DNA of 64,000 bases from an uncultured Chloroflexota bacterium (lineage in GTDB: Bacteria > Chloroflexota > UBA11872 > VXNJ01): NCBI GenBank assembly GCA_913043205.1, contig CAJWLF010000008.1, forward strand, positions 1 through 64,000, given 5' to 3'. Positions 17,701-26,622 of the stretch are shown here, piece after piece. Both the position numbers and the translations under genes were made by a program. Numbering within the stretch: position 1 is the stretch's first letter; the number at the start of each line of letters is the position of its first letter. Below the pieces are notes generated by a model. The model was given only the letters and a program-made list of their open reading frames with translations. It was not told the origin of the DNA and did no database searches.

Positions 17701-18968
17701 ATCGAGTAGTGAACACGTGGGATTTCCCTACTTTTACAGTGATCATTCTCTTGTCCGTTTGCTATGTATTGTGGCGAGTTCAAGCACGTGTCAACATCTT
17801 TATGGCGGTTGGAGTCGCTTTAACTGGCGTATGCATAGGGTTAGTGAGTCAATTTTTATTTTGGCCTTTCCACGGGAACTTCAATGTTTTTTTTACTGGT
17901 GTTAATCGGGCCCCTGATACTACTCCGCTTGCTAGTTATTTTCTGATGTTTGGTGCGTTTTATACTTGCTTGCTTTGCTTCATAAGTTTAGTTCCTGTGT
18001 CCAAGTTCAGGATTGATTATTCGACGAGAACTAAGCTTGTCATTATGGGCACACTAGGGGTGATTGGCGCCTGTCTAATTAACAGTAATTTGCCAGATTC
18101 GGCACGAGTATTTGCATTGTGTATGGCATTGGTATTTATTGGGTTGAGTATTAATCAACGTCACGATCCAATCAGCTTTATCCCTATAGCACTGGGTGTC
18201 GGAGGGATTCTGCTGACAATGATGCCTGAGTGGATTGTGCTTCAAGGTGATGTTGGGCGCCTTAATACTGTGTTCAAAACTTATTTCCAAGGTTGGATAT
18301 TGTTTTCGCTTGCTGTAGCACTCGTATTTCCACAAATATTGCGAATATTAATACGTCGATTGCAAGTGGGGGTGTCGATATTCGGAATAGGTTCCTTAAC
18401 CGTTGCAGCTATTTTGGTAGTTGGTTCTGCTATATATCCTGTTGGTGCCATTCCAGGCAAACTTGAAGCTCGGATAAATAATGAAATTGCTCCTTCATTA
18501 GATGGGTGGCAGTACATGTCGGGTGGTGTTATACGGGAGGAGGGAGACGAAATCGAACTCAAATATGACTTAGAGGCCATACGATGGATAAATACAAATG
18601 TCAGAGGCTTACCTGTAATACTAGAAGCCAGTATTGATGTATATCGTTGGGGTGCACGAGTTTCTTCCAATACTGGATTACCGACTGTCCTAGGTTGGGA
18701 TTGGCACGAAAAACAGCAACGATGGCCATACAGATCACATATAGATATGCGGCGTCAGGATGTATTCGATGCTTACGCGAGTCAAAGCATAGAATCTTTT
18801 GAGCGGATAGCACGAAAATATGATGTTCAATATGTTTACGTAGGGGCCTTGGAACGGGCCTATTATCCGTCTGAAGGGATCATCAAATTTAGTCATATGG
18901 CCGGCAAGCAATTGGATCTGGTATTTTCGAACAGAGACGTACAATTATATAAAGTACGCGATTCATGA
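14727..18968 (+). CDS. GT-C/Chlor_Arch_YYY (DUF2298) fusion membrane protein
   Basis: This very large, strongly hydrophobic polytopic protein has about 1413 residues. The N-terminal half looks like a GT-C (dolichyl-phosphate mannosyltransferase type) module with the acidic loop motif HLHPDERF at about residue 40 and a TM array, then a soluble stretch (about 430-620). The C-terminal half is the Chlor_Arch_YYY domain: LNYYYFGHI, NEFPFFTF-x-YGDLHAH and RLNTVFK. The YYY family is uncharacterised but typical of Chloroflexi and some archaea. The start is ATG at 14727 with GGTGGG upstream. It probably transfers sugars from polyprenyl phosphate at the membrane, based on the GT-C module only. Confidence 0.8.
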   Translation: MDLFVKKTIPFLIVLIAAIFRLQNVKWDQNQHLHPDERFLTMVMARLQWPEGLGAYLSQESSLNPFNQTDVSFFVYGTFPVFFVFAIATLIGQIEYDSLTLVGRISSAMFDTGTVVIVYFLARRLFENNVALLAASFYALSVSAIQLSHFFAVDTFSTFWVTMALYILVIFTQRPHFYLSILLGIAVGMALSSKLSAVLILPFGLLHVLWHIRCLYVDRDPTCWPVAKRMLIWGLVSIFVILLTFRVIQPYAFAGSNVLDFRLSDKFFSSVLQQNAIQNGTYDWPPGIQWAGTTPYLYPIKNLILWGMGPFFGISAVLSWIIAAIFWIRGERSLFLPVVWTLLNFAYFGVLVLKTMRYLHPIYPMLSILVAWMVVWAWRKSRSWTFSCKWWPLIPSVCSSLIILGTLFWALAFSQIYAREHTRISASEWIYEQVPTGSVIATEHWDDRLPLNLPNSGNSSEYEFRTLKLYDRLSEGKRIHLIESIADSDLIVQSSDRLSGSIPKMPYRYPLANLYFQLLESGQLGFELAAEFTSFPSIAGFERNDLSAEEAFTVYDHPRVRIFQRTKSMGIREINLMFNGVDINQSINQLPKDATSNLMLDEPRFLDVHSTNSNQSYSAYGLSYEGSETNHIKIALMWYLCVQVLAMLSWPIIRFFLQDLPDSGYFVTKPFGVFIVAFPVWFLASLGWVEFSRMSLILAVSLLAITSLAISIRTRNQLIHALSKGKFLLVTGELIGVLAFILMLVIRALNPDLWHTAFGGEKPMDFAHFNAILRTRSFPPYDPWFSGGYLNYYYFGHIFSAVPTILLKVAPQIAYNISIASIFGMAAAMIFSAGSNIWAGLVRKSKGSVGVGVLAVFLTLLIGNVDAMVQALQISYKSAESPPHFLMLIGRIPTILFSGVFSAEFDFWRSTRVVENTVNEFPFFTFLYGDLHAHMNNLPWVFASIICATAILLQTPPQTLFASGASINLKTRAFISSYLNPIVLASVVLGVHRVVNTWDFPTFTVIILLSVCYVLWRVQARVNIFMAVGVALTGVCIGLVSQFLFWPFHGNFNVFFTGVNRAPDTTPLASYFLMFGAFYTCLLCFISLVPVSKFRIDYSTRTKLVIMGTLGVIGACLINSNLPDSARVFALCMALVFIGLSINQRHDPISFIPIALGVGGILLTMMPEWIVLQGDVGRLNTVFKTYFQGWILFSLAVALVFPQILRILIRRLQVGVSIFGIGSLTVAAILVVGSAIYPVGAIPGKLEARINNEIAPSLDGWQYMSGGVIREEGDEIELKYDLEAIRWINTNVRGLPVILEASIDVYRWGARVSSNTGLPTVLGWDWHEKQQRWPYRSHIDMRRQDVFDAYASQSIESFERIARKYDVQYVYVGALERAYYPSEGIIKFSHMAGKQLDLVFSNRDVQLYKVRDS

Positions 18969-18974
18969 TGTGTT

Positions 18975-21212
18975 GTGCCATGTGCTTTTGTTTGTGCAGG
19001 TATATGGATATTGTCTGAGTTAATTGTCTCCACCATTCTGTTTTGGGGGTTTACGATCATCGGTTTTCCGGTGGCTAGACAGCTACTTCAGTATTTGCCT
19101 AGCGCGGGATACATTCTCAGTAAGGTTGTCGGTTGGTTCGTGTACACCTATGTGATGTGGGTGATCTTACATACAGGTTTGATCGGAGCAAGTCGATCAT
19201 TATTTATTATTGTCTTCAGCGTCCTATGTTGTGTAGCGATAATCTTTTTGTTATTCAAAAAAAAAGAAATAGAAAATCTGAGACAAAATATAGGATTACT
19301 TGTATCCAGTGAGATTTTGTTTATTTGTGCAATGTGGGTATACGGATTGTTCCGCAGTCTTAGTCCCGAGATATTGGGTACTGAGAAGCCTATGGAATTT
19401 GCGTTACTAAATTCTGTTATGCGCACTGATCTGTTCCCACCGGAAGATCCTTGGTTAGCCGGATTTCAGATTAATTATTACTACTTTGGCTACGTTGCAG
19501 TAGGTGCTCTCAGTTTGTTAGCTGGTCTTAAGCCAGCAATCGGCTTCAACATTGGCCTGTGTTCAATATTTGCGACCGCAGTGCTAGGTTGTTTTGCATT
19601 GGGTTACAACATTTTGGGTTTGACTTATTGCGATTCTGGCAAGAAATCACGGAATATTGCTGGGTTGTTTGCAGTTGTACTGGTATTGATTGTGGGCAAC
19701 TTGGCTGCTGTCGGGTTGTTGGATGGTATTGATAATCACTTAGACCCTTATTTTTTCAGTGGCCTAAGTTGGGAATCTAGCCGTGTAATTGAGATGTTCG
19801 GGTCTGATGGCGATTTGCGTGATTATACGATTAATGAATTTCCTTTCTTTTCTTTTGCATTGGGTGATTTGCACCCTCACGTATTGGTACTTCCAAATAC
19901 TTTGTTATCTGTCTCAGTGGCAATTGGATGGCTGTTAAATTGGAGCCATTCTAGGGCTGATAATGGTGATCTCTTCTGGCTGACTGTCGCAACCTCTTGG
20001 GTTATGGGTTGTATTTGGGTAACTAACCCTTGGAACGTACCTGCGTTTGCAGGAGCGATATTGTTGTTTGGTTTGACAGGGGTGCTGCTTCACAGGTCAA
20101 TCGCGAGATTTGGTAAGTTTATCCTACATTATATGACTCTGATGATGGGTAGTGTTGTGTGGTTTATCCCTTTTCATTTGGGATTTGAATCTTTTTTTAA
20201 TGGGTTAGGCATAGTGGACCAACGGACAATGATCGGGGATCTTTTTGAGATGCATGGTGTATGGATAGTTGCTGGCGTTACGTACGTTTGTTTGGGCTTG
20301 ATGCCCGCTTTCTATCGCTTAGGATCAATAATATTGATAATTGTATCCACTATCCTGGCCTGGTTGTTGATGCCCTCATTAGCCAGTGTAGTGCTGACAG
20401 GTTCTATTATGGCTACTATTGTTTGGCGGATTAGACTTGAATTGTTAAGAGATACTGATCCCAGGTGGTTTGTGCTGCCGGGCGTTCTTGTTATCGGTTT
20501 TGGGCTGATGACATTGCCCGAAGTTTTATTTATAGATGATTTTTTTGGCCCGCCCTATGAACGCATGAATACTGTGTTCAAGTTTCACTACCAAGCATGG
20601 ATAATATTAGGTTCAGCTTCTGCCGTTGTTTTTTATGAAGTGTTTCGTAAGGCTTGCATAAGGTTAACGGTTTTGAGCAAGATTGCTGTGTTTGGGTTTG
20701 GCAGTTTAATTACAGGGCTTTTGGTGATAGCTCTGATTTATCCAGCAGTGACCATTCATGGTCGTCTGCAGACATCAAAATCGTTATCGTTAGATGGATT
20801 GCTTTTTGCTGAAAATCAATTTCCTGATACCTATCAAGCTGCTACTTGGTTGAAGGATAATTCATCACATGACACTGTGATTCTAGAAGCTCCAGGAACG
20901 TCTTATTCGGATCTTAATATGATTTCAGGATGGACGGGAATTCCAACTCTCATAGGCTGGGGTCAACATGAAAGATTATGGAGAAACAATTTGGACGTAC
21001 TTAAGTTTAGACAAGATGATGCACGAGCTATTTATGTAGATGGACGAACTGATCTGCTGGAAATGCATGGAGTGGAGTATGTAGTTGTGGGTCCGCGCGA
21101 AATAGAAAAATATGGTTCTCGTATTGATGACTCATTTAGGTCTTTGTCGCTGGTTTATCAGGGTCAAAACAACATCAAAATCTACGGTGTGAACCTAGCA
21201 AATTATCCATGA
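18975..21212 (+). CDS. Chlor_Arch_YYY (DUF2298) membrane protein
   Basis: This single-domain YYY protein has 745 residues and many predicted membrane spans. It shares with the upstream fusion the motifs INYYYFGYV, NEFPFFSFALGDLHPH and RMNTVFKFHYQAW, and the lead-in GTEKPMEFA. The GTG start at 18975 lies 6 nt after the upstream stop, so the two are clearly co-transcribed and probably arose by duplication. The function is unknown. GDLH-x-H and the acidic loops are candidate catalytic positions by analogy with GT-C enzymes. Confidence 0.82.
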   Translation: MPCAFVCAGIWILSELIVSTILFWGFTIIGFPVARQLLQYLPSAGYILSKVVGWFVYTYVMWVILHTGLIGASRSLFIIVFSVLCCVAIIFLLFKKKEIENLRQNIGLLVSSEILFICAMWVYGLFRSLSPEILGTEKPMEFALLNSVMRTDLFPPEDPWLAGFQINYYYFGYVAVGALSLLAGLKPAIGFNIGLCSIFATAVLGCFALGYNILGLTYCDSGKKSRNIAGLFAVVLVLIVGNLAAVGLLDGIDNHLDPYFFSGLSWESSRVIEMFGSDGDLRDYTINEFPFFSFALGDLHPHVLVLPNTLLSVSVAIGWLLNWSHSRADNGDLFWLTVATSWVMGCIWVTNPWNVPAFAGAILLFGLTGVLLHRSIARFGKFILHYMTLMMGSVVWFIPFHLGFESFFNGLGIVDQRTMIGDLFEMHGVWIVAGVTYVCLGLMPAFYRLGSIILIIVSTILAWLLMPSLASVVLTGSIMATIVWRIRLELLRDTDPRWFVLPGVLVIGFGLMTLPEVLFIDDFFGPPYERMNTVFKFHYQAWIILGSASAVVFYEVFRKACIRLTVLSKIAVFGFGSLITGLLVIALIYPAVTIHGRLQTSKSLSLDGLLFAENQFPDTYQAATWLKDNSSHDTVILEAPGTSYSDLNMISGWTGIPTLIGWGQHERLWRNNLDVLKFRQDDARAIYVDGRTDLLEMHGVEYVVVGPREIEKYGSRIDDSFRSLSLVYQGQNNIKIYGVNLANYP

Positions 21213-21292
21213 AGAATCTGAGCGCACGATTGTCAATTACCAGATATTGTTCTATTGCCACAACGACTTTTCAATTCATAAGGTTGTTCTAA

Positions 21293-22954
21293 TTGAGAAT
21301 AGCTCGATGGGACACAGCCCTGTTCACTCTTATATTGATTATTGCGTTCCTCACAAGGTTTATGGATCTAGGGTCTCGCGCCTACCACCATGATGAGAGT
21401 ATCCACGCTCATACTGCTTGGTCAATTTTACAAGGTGCCAAATATGAGTATGACCCCGTTTACCATGGTCCTTTCCTATATTTTGCAGAAGCTCTCCTGT
21501 TTAAGGTGCTTGGAGCTTCTGATTATTCAGGGCGTTTATTGCCTGCTATATTCGGATTTGCTCTAGTACTTGCAATTCCGATGTTGTTGAGGCGGGAATT
21601 GGGTCGTCATGGCACATGGATAGCTATGCTGGCTATAACTTTGTCCACAGGATTCATGTATTTTTCCCGATTTAATCGGAATGATATTTTTGTGGCATTT
21701 TGGACATTAATTGTTATGTCTTGTCTGATTAGGTTTGTCAGTAGCCCAGAACGCAAATGGGTGCTTTTAACAGGATTGGCATTTGGATTCTCCTTTGCAA
21801 CCAAAGAGAACACTTACATATCAGGGTTTGTTTTTGTTTCATTTGTGATTCTAATGGGTGCGTGGGTGTTGTTGGCACGAGCAAAACTTATTTCTGAATC
21901 AGCTGTCCTAAAGAAGATAAGTAAGGCGTTTTTGGCCTTAAGACAAGATTTAACTGGAATCGCTGTGGCGTTAGTTTTGTTTGCTGTGATAGTCGGGTTA
22001 TTTATGAGTTCCTTTCTTATCAATTTGGCAAATCTACCCCAATCCATCCTCTTATCATTGACTCAATGGATAGAAATTAGCGGTACTGAGCGTGTAAACC
22101 AACCATGGTATTTCTACCTGATTTTCCTGGCTGTATACGAAGTTTTTGCCTTGGTGTTTTCATTACTCATTTTGGTATCTATCAAAAACAGAGTTGGTTT
22201 ATTTGTTTTTATGGTGGTTTACTGGGCAGTTGCCAACATATACATATACTCCGTCGTTGGTGAAAAGGCACCATGGATATCTGTTCATGTGATCTTGCCG
22301 TTGATACTTCTGGCAGCATGGTGTGCGAATGCTTTAATTGAGGCAAGTAAGTCTAGAGTGAAACAAATTAGCGTTGTTGTATCTATGTTGGTCCTGATTT
22401 CCTGGACAGCTCGGAACTCTATTCCTGTTACTTTTGCCCATGGGGATGTGCCCGTGGATTTTGTTATATATACACAAACCTCACGGGATGTTAAGACTGC
22501 CTTGTCTGTGATTGAAACGGTGGCAAATCGTGAAGGGACCGGAACAGAAACGGCTATTTACCTTGAGTCTGAATCTCATTGGCCCTATGCCTGGTACTTG
22601 CGCGAGTATAGCAATGTCAATTACGGTCCAGTCCTGTATGCGCCACCTGAAGAGAAAATAGTTTTGGTATCGATGAACACGGCAAATTCTGTGGGTGCTC
22701 AATTTGGCAACTATACTGGTGTGCGATTTAAGTTGAGGGAATGGTTTCCAGAGCACGTCTACAAGAGCTGGGAATTGTCTTCAATTGGAGATCTGTTTAC
22801 TGAAAAGGGTAATTTAAAGCGCCTGTTCGGGTTCTACTTCCGAAGAATTCCTCCGGATGACTTGGGATCTACAGATTTTGTGATGTATTTGCATAAAGAT
22901 TTGCTTGCCAATGGTCCCATCCCTCCATTTTCCTGGTGGCAATTGGAGTATTGA
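21293..22954 (+). CDS. TIGR03663-type GT-C membrane protein
   Basis: This 553-residue polytopic protein has an N-terminus like dolichyl-phosphate-mannose protein mannosyltransferases. It shows the few invariant features of family TIGR03663: the DE dipeptide in YHHDESIH and the HGP tripeptide in VYHGPFL, with Arg residues in SGRLLPAIFG and YFSRFNRND. This family is known to sit in the same genomes as, and often beside, YYY proteins, as here. It starts at TTG 80 nt after the upstream YYY gene. It is probably a membrane sugar transferase; donor and acceptor are unknown. Confidence 0.8.
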   Translation: MRIARWDTALFTLILIIAFLTRFMDLGSRAYHHDESIHAHTAWSILQGAKYEYDPVYHGPFLYFAEALLFKVLGASDYSGRLLPAIFGFALVLAIPMLLRRELGRHGTWIAMLAITLSTGFMYFSRFNRNDIFVAFWTLIVMSCLIRFVSSPERKWVLLTGLAFGFSFATKENTYISGFVFVSFVILMGAWVLLARAKLISESAVLKKISKAFLALRQDLTGIAVALVLFAVIVGLFMSSFLINLANLPQSILLSLTQWIEISGTERVNQPWYFYLIFLAVYEVFALVFSLLILVSIKNRVGLFVFMVVYWAVANIYIYSVVGEKAPWISVHVILPLILLAAWCANALIEASKSRVKQISVVVSMLVLISWTARNSIPVTFAHGDVPVDFVIYTQTSRDVKTALSVIETVANREGTGTETAIYLESESHWPYAWYLREYSNVNYGPVLYAPPEEKIVLVSMNTANSVGAQFGNYTGVRFKLREWFPEHVYKSWELSSIGDLFTEKGNLKRLFGFYFRRIPPDDLGSTDFVMYLHKDLLANGPIPPFSWWQLEY

Positions 22955-22985
22955 ATTTAACGATGACACGATTGGGAGATTGTAT

Positions 22986-24293
22986 TTGTTTCGCAAGGAT
23001 TCTCGAATAGCGATTATTGGGGCAGGTATTACCGGGCTGACTCTGGCTTATGAATTGTGCCGCAGAGGACTAAAGGTGGAACTATTTGAGGCCGGTTCAG
23101 TTGTCGGAGGGGAATTGGCTGTTGTAAAGGTGGGTGGGGAGCCATTAGAACGTTACTATCACCATTTGTTCAGGGGCGATAATGAGATCATAGGGCTACT
23201 GAAGGAATTGGGTATGTCTTCCAAATTGGAATGGGGAAAACCCTCGATGGGATTTTTTTCTGATGGGATACTATACCCGTTTAGCAACCCAGTGGATTTG
23301 GTTCGCTTTGGGGCTATTTCCATTTCAGAGCGCCTACGTATGGGCTTGGCTACAAAACGTTTGCAACGTATATCAGACTATCGAGAATTCGAGGACGTTA
23401 AAGCTGCTGAGTATTTGCCTGGATTAGTGGGCAATGAAGCTTTTGAAATAGTGTGGAAGCCTCTTTTAAGGGCTAAATTTGGTGACCACTGGCGTGATAT
23501 ATCAATGGCGTGGTTTTGGGGTCGAGTGCACGTTAGATTCAAATCCAGGGACAGACTCGGGTTTCGTGAAAAACTTGCATATATACGAGGTAGTTTTAGA
23601 CAAATCACCTTAGCCTTGGAGCAGTATGTGAGGGAGCGAGGAGTGCTAGTGCATCTGTCTAGTCAAGTTGAACGTATATCTGTAGAGCAAAATCATATAA
23701 AAGGGATTCGGGTTCGTGGACAAGATCTGAAATTTGACACTGTGATTGGAACAGTAGGCCTACCTATTTTAAGAGGGCTTCTTGGTTCTCATACGATTAG
23801 TCAGGACTACGGTGCTATTGCATACCGCGGTGCCCTGGTGTTACTGATGAGTCTCCGGGAATCTGTGTCTCCCTACTATTGGACAAATGTTGGTGATGTC
23901 GACCTTCCTTTTGCTGGGTTAATAGATCATTCCGGATTTATTGATGCGTCTCGCTATGGAGGGCGTCATCCGATGTATGTAAGTAACTACCTCGATCCAT
24001 CACACAGATATTTTGATATGACCAGTGATGAATTACTCGATGAATATGAGCCTCATATTAAGAATGTGTTCCCTAAATTTGATCGTTCTTTGATAGAGGA
24101 GATTTGGGTTTCAGCAGATAAAGTAGCGCAGCCGGTGATAAAGGCGGGTTATCAGAGACGTATCCCTCCCTACCGAAGTACACTAAAAGGTCTGTTTGTG
24201 TGTAATACTTCTCAAATTTATCCAGAAGATCGAGGTACGAACTATAACGTTCGGATAGCGCGAGAATGTGTACAGGAAATATTGAACAGCTGA
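22986..24293 (+). CDS. FAD-dependent oxidoreductase, amine oxidase/UDP-galactopyranose mutase-like
   Basis: The N-terminal FAD-binding motif IAIIGAGITGLTLAYEL and the following GG motif (SVVGGELAV) define a GR2-type flavoprotein of about 435 residues, in the NAD(P)-binding/protoporphyrinogen oxidase-like group that includes sugar mutases and desaturases. The C-terminal PEDRGTNYNVRIARE is the usual second FAD contact. The track start (22905) overlaps the preceding gene; TTG at 22986 with GGGAGA 6 nt upstream is preferred. As last gene of the YYY cluster it may modify the sugar or lipid used by the GT-C proteins (inference). Confidence 0.75.
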   Translation: MFRKDSRIAIIGAGITGLTLAYELCRRGLKVELFEAGSVVGGELAVVKVGGEPLERYYHHLFRGDNEIIGLLKELGMSSKLEWGKPSMGFFSDGILYPFSNPVDLVRFGAISISERLRMGLATKRLQRISDYREFEDVKAAEYLPGLVGNEAFEIVWKPLLRAKFGDHWRDISMAWFWGRVHVRFKSRDRLGFREKLAYIRGSFRQITLALEQYVRERGVLVHLSSQVERISVEQNHIKGIRVRGQDLKFDTVIGTVGLPILRGLLGSHTISQDYGAIAYRGALVLLMSLRESVSPYYWTNVGDVDLPFAGLIDHSGFIDASRYGGRHPMYVSNYLDPSHRYFDMTSDELLDEYEPHIKNVFPKFDRSLIEEIWVSADKVAQPVIKAGYQRRIPPYRSTLKGLFVCNTSQIYPEDRGTNYNVRIARECVQEILNS

Positions 24294-24420
24294 CCAATTA
24301 TTAATTTTGTTTCCTGTGAGTTTGCCGATTTTGGCGAATTGTGTATAGGGTCAGCAGGGTCAATAGTACATTGTTTATATGTGGCATCCCGATTAAAGAA
24401 TAGATAGTTGTAGTTGCGTA

Positions 24421-25389
24421 TTAGCTGAGCAATCTCTTCGGGAATTTTGCTACCACTGTGTATAGCGGGTCTACTACGTTACCTACTCTTATAAGACCTG
24501 CCTGAGATTGTAATTGAAGCGCATCCGATTGATCGAACCCGTAATCTGTTACCAGCCATCGAACCATACTTACTTTTGCGATTCGAACGGCATCTATTAG
24601 CGGTCGTGTATTGGCTACCGTCATTATATAATCATCATTCTCCAAACGAGGCCAGTTGATTGGATAATGTTTTATCAAATCGATTGTAAGTGTTGTTCGA
24701 GTAGGGGTTTCCAGAGCGGACCCACAATCCTCGCCATCGCCCTGAGCTCCGTGTCCATCCCCAAACATTAGTAGGGCCCCGCTTCGGTATACAGGCAGAT
24801 AGACAGTTGTATTTACTGCGGTTTCAACGCAGTCCATATTGCCTCCATGATTGTACGGTGTCAGAGAGCTAATCACTTCTCCGTTCCGGGGACAAACACC
24901 AATGCAACCAAGAAAAGGGTGGGTTGGAATGCTTACTTCTTTAATTCGACTGTTATTGAGATGAAGAGTTGCCTTTGTGTGGTCCTTGCTGTAGATCCAG
25001 CGATACTCTTGATTAGGCAATGGTTTGTTGAGACCCGTAGGTCCATGGGCCCGATCTTCGATGCCTAATATTCCCATCCCAGGATTATGTCGGGACCATG
25101 CCCAATTACGTGTCAGCTCAATGTCATCTATATGGACTTTGAGCATATCGCCAGGCTCTGATCCTTCAACGTAAATGGGTCCGGTCTGCGGATTTGAAAG
25201 CTGGAGTTCGGTATCTGATTCATTTTGGAACATATCTGGCGACGGTTTATTGCCAAATTCATCCAATCCACCAGCATCCAACGTAGTTGTCCTAATGGAG
25301 TCTCCAGGAGAAATGTTGAGGGCAGGCTGGTGAGGACCATAATTAACGTAATACATTGATGGTTCAAAATCGTGTAATTGATGAGTCAT
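24421..25389 (-). CDS. Acetamidase/formamidase family hydrolase
   Basis: This is a member of the FmdA/AmdA family (PF03069), which hydrolyses short-chain amides to ammonia and acid. Visible family blocks are SNPQTGPIYVEGSEPGDMLKV, SIPTHPFLGCIGVCP, PYNHGGNMDC and FGDGHGAQGDGEDCGSALE. At 322 residues it is on the short side of the family, without the long C-terminal extension of some formamidases. It is monocistronic on the minus strand. The substrate is not clear; formamide or acetamide nitrogen scavenging is likely. Confidence 0.87.
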   Translation of the reverse strand: MTHQLHDFEPSMYYVNYGPHQPALNISPGDSIRTTTLDAGGLDEFGNKPSPDMFQNESDTELQLSNPQTGPIYVEGSEPGDMLKVHIDDIELTRNWAWSRHNPGMGILGIEDRAHGPTGLNKPLPNQEYRWIYSKDHTKATLHLNNSRIKEVSIPTHPFLGCIGVCPRNGEVISSLTPYNHGGNMDCVETAVNTTVYLPVYRSGALLMFGDGHGAQGDGEDCGSALETPTRTTLTIDLIKHYPINWPRLENDDYIMTVANTRPLIDAVRIAKVSMVRWLVTDYGFDQSDALQLQSQAGLIRVGNVVDPLYTVVAKFPKRLLS

Positions 25390-25750
25390 TCAGCAACTCG
25401 CTTTCTATAATTGATCGTAGTTTTTGTCACTAGTCCGGCCCGAAGTATTCTATTAATGTTTTTATCGGTCAGTAACCTGATAACTGGCCTCTTCGGGGCA
25501 AGATGATGAATTCTACGCTGATTTGATTGCGATTCGTACATTCATAACGGGTGCATATATAGAATCAAGCACCCGAAAGAAGCGTTGTATATTTCAGTCG
25601 ATGTGATCTAGATTTAACAATGAGGGTCGTTGAGTCTATGCAATGCTCGTAAGAGATGTATACCCATCGGGTAGGTGTTCTCATGTGGCCTATTGGCGAT
25701 AATTCAATGGTGCAGACATACTTAGCGAGAATGTGTCAGGAAAATTTGTT
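25390..25750. other. Divergent intergenic region with a small hairpin
   Basis: This stretch separates the acetamidase (minus) and methyltransferase (plus) genes and should hold both promoters. CGGGTGC (25548-25554) pairs with GCACCCG (25569-25575) around a 14-nt AT-rich loop. It is too central to be a terminator of either gene and may be an operator or leader hairpin. I see no convincing ORF or RNA. Confidence 0.4.
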
Positions 25751-26596
25751 ATGAGCAATTCCCTGTTCGATAAATTAGCAAGTGTGTTTGTTAGACGACA
25801 TCGCCCAGAAAGAGATACTGGTGTTGATGGAAAGACGATGTTTGACCATCTTGCTGATACCTGGTGGGATCCAGACGGGTTTTTGCAAGGGATAGCTCCA
25901 TTGTTAAATCCGGTAAGAAGTAAATACTTTGGCTCCGTGCTAAATGATCATTTTAGTAACTACAGTGTAATTAATATTCTCGACGTTGGATGTGGGGGAG
26001 GGCTTCTGGCTGAAGAGCTATGGTCGTCTAAATTTAGTCTGTATGGACTCGATATTTCATTCCCGTCTGTGTTGTGCGCTAAAGAGCATACTACCTATAG
26101 CGGGGCCAGCATTTCATACCTCAATTCATCTGCCGAGGCCATTCCTTTTCCACATGGATATTTCGATGCAGTCATATGTGCTGATGTACTCGAACATGTG
26201 GATGATTGGCGTCAGTCCATAAAAGAGATTTCCCGGGTCCTTAAACCTAATGGAATATTCTTGTTTGATACCGTCAATAGGACACTATTTTCTTGGCTTG
26301 TAGTTATTAAGTTGATACAGGATTGGCCATTGACGAGGATTGTGCCTAAGCGCGGTCATGTATATGAGAAATTGATCCGTCCCGATGAGCTTAATCAGGC
26401 GATGAGGGAGCATGCTGTGATTGAAAGAGAGCGATCTGGTTTGTGGACTGGTGCCAATATATACGATGTTTTGAGTGTCGGTTTTAACTTAAAGTATGGA
26501 AATATGACTTTCCCTGAAGCCGGTCGCCGCTTGCAATTGGAACTTAGCCCCAATACATGGATGTCTTATATAGGTTATGGGCAGAAGTTGCCGTAG
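25751..26596 (+). CDS. UbiG-like SAM-dependent O-methyltransferase
   Basis: This class I methyltransferase resembles 2-polyprenyl-6-hydroxyphenol methylase UbiG. The SAM-binding motif I is NILDVGCGGGLLAEEL, and motif II/III appear as YLNSSAEAIPFPHGYFDAVICADVLEHV and RVLKPNGIFLFDTVNRT; the last is close to the UbiG TxNRT signature. About 281 residues. It may methylate a quinone or another small molecule, as the UbiG-like group has diverged widely. The start is ATG at 25751 rather than the GTG at 25733. Confidence 0.82.
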   Translation: MSNSLFDKLASVFVRRHRPERDTGVDGKTMFDHLADTWWDPDGFLQGIAPLLNPVRSKYFGSVLNDHFSNYSVINILDVGCGGGLLAEELWSSKFSLYGLDISFPSVLCAKEHTTYSGASISYLNSSAEAIPFPHGYFDAVICADVLEHVDDWRQSIKEISRVLKPNGIFLFDTVNRTLFSWLVVIKLIQDWPLTRIVPKRGHVYEKLIRPDELNQAMREHAVIERERSGLWTGANIYDVLSVGFNLKYGNMTFPEAGRRLQLELSPNTWMSYIGYGQKLP

Positions 26597-26622
26597 GAAT
26601 AATGAAACGACCTAGAATTCAA

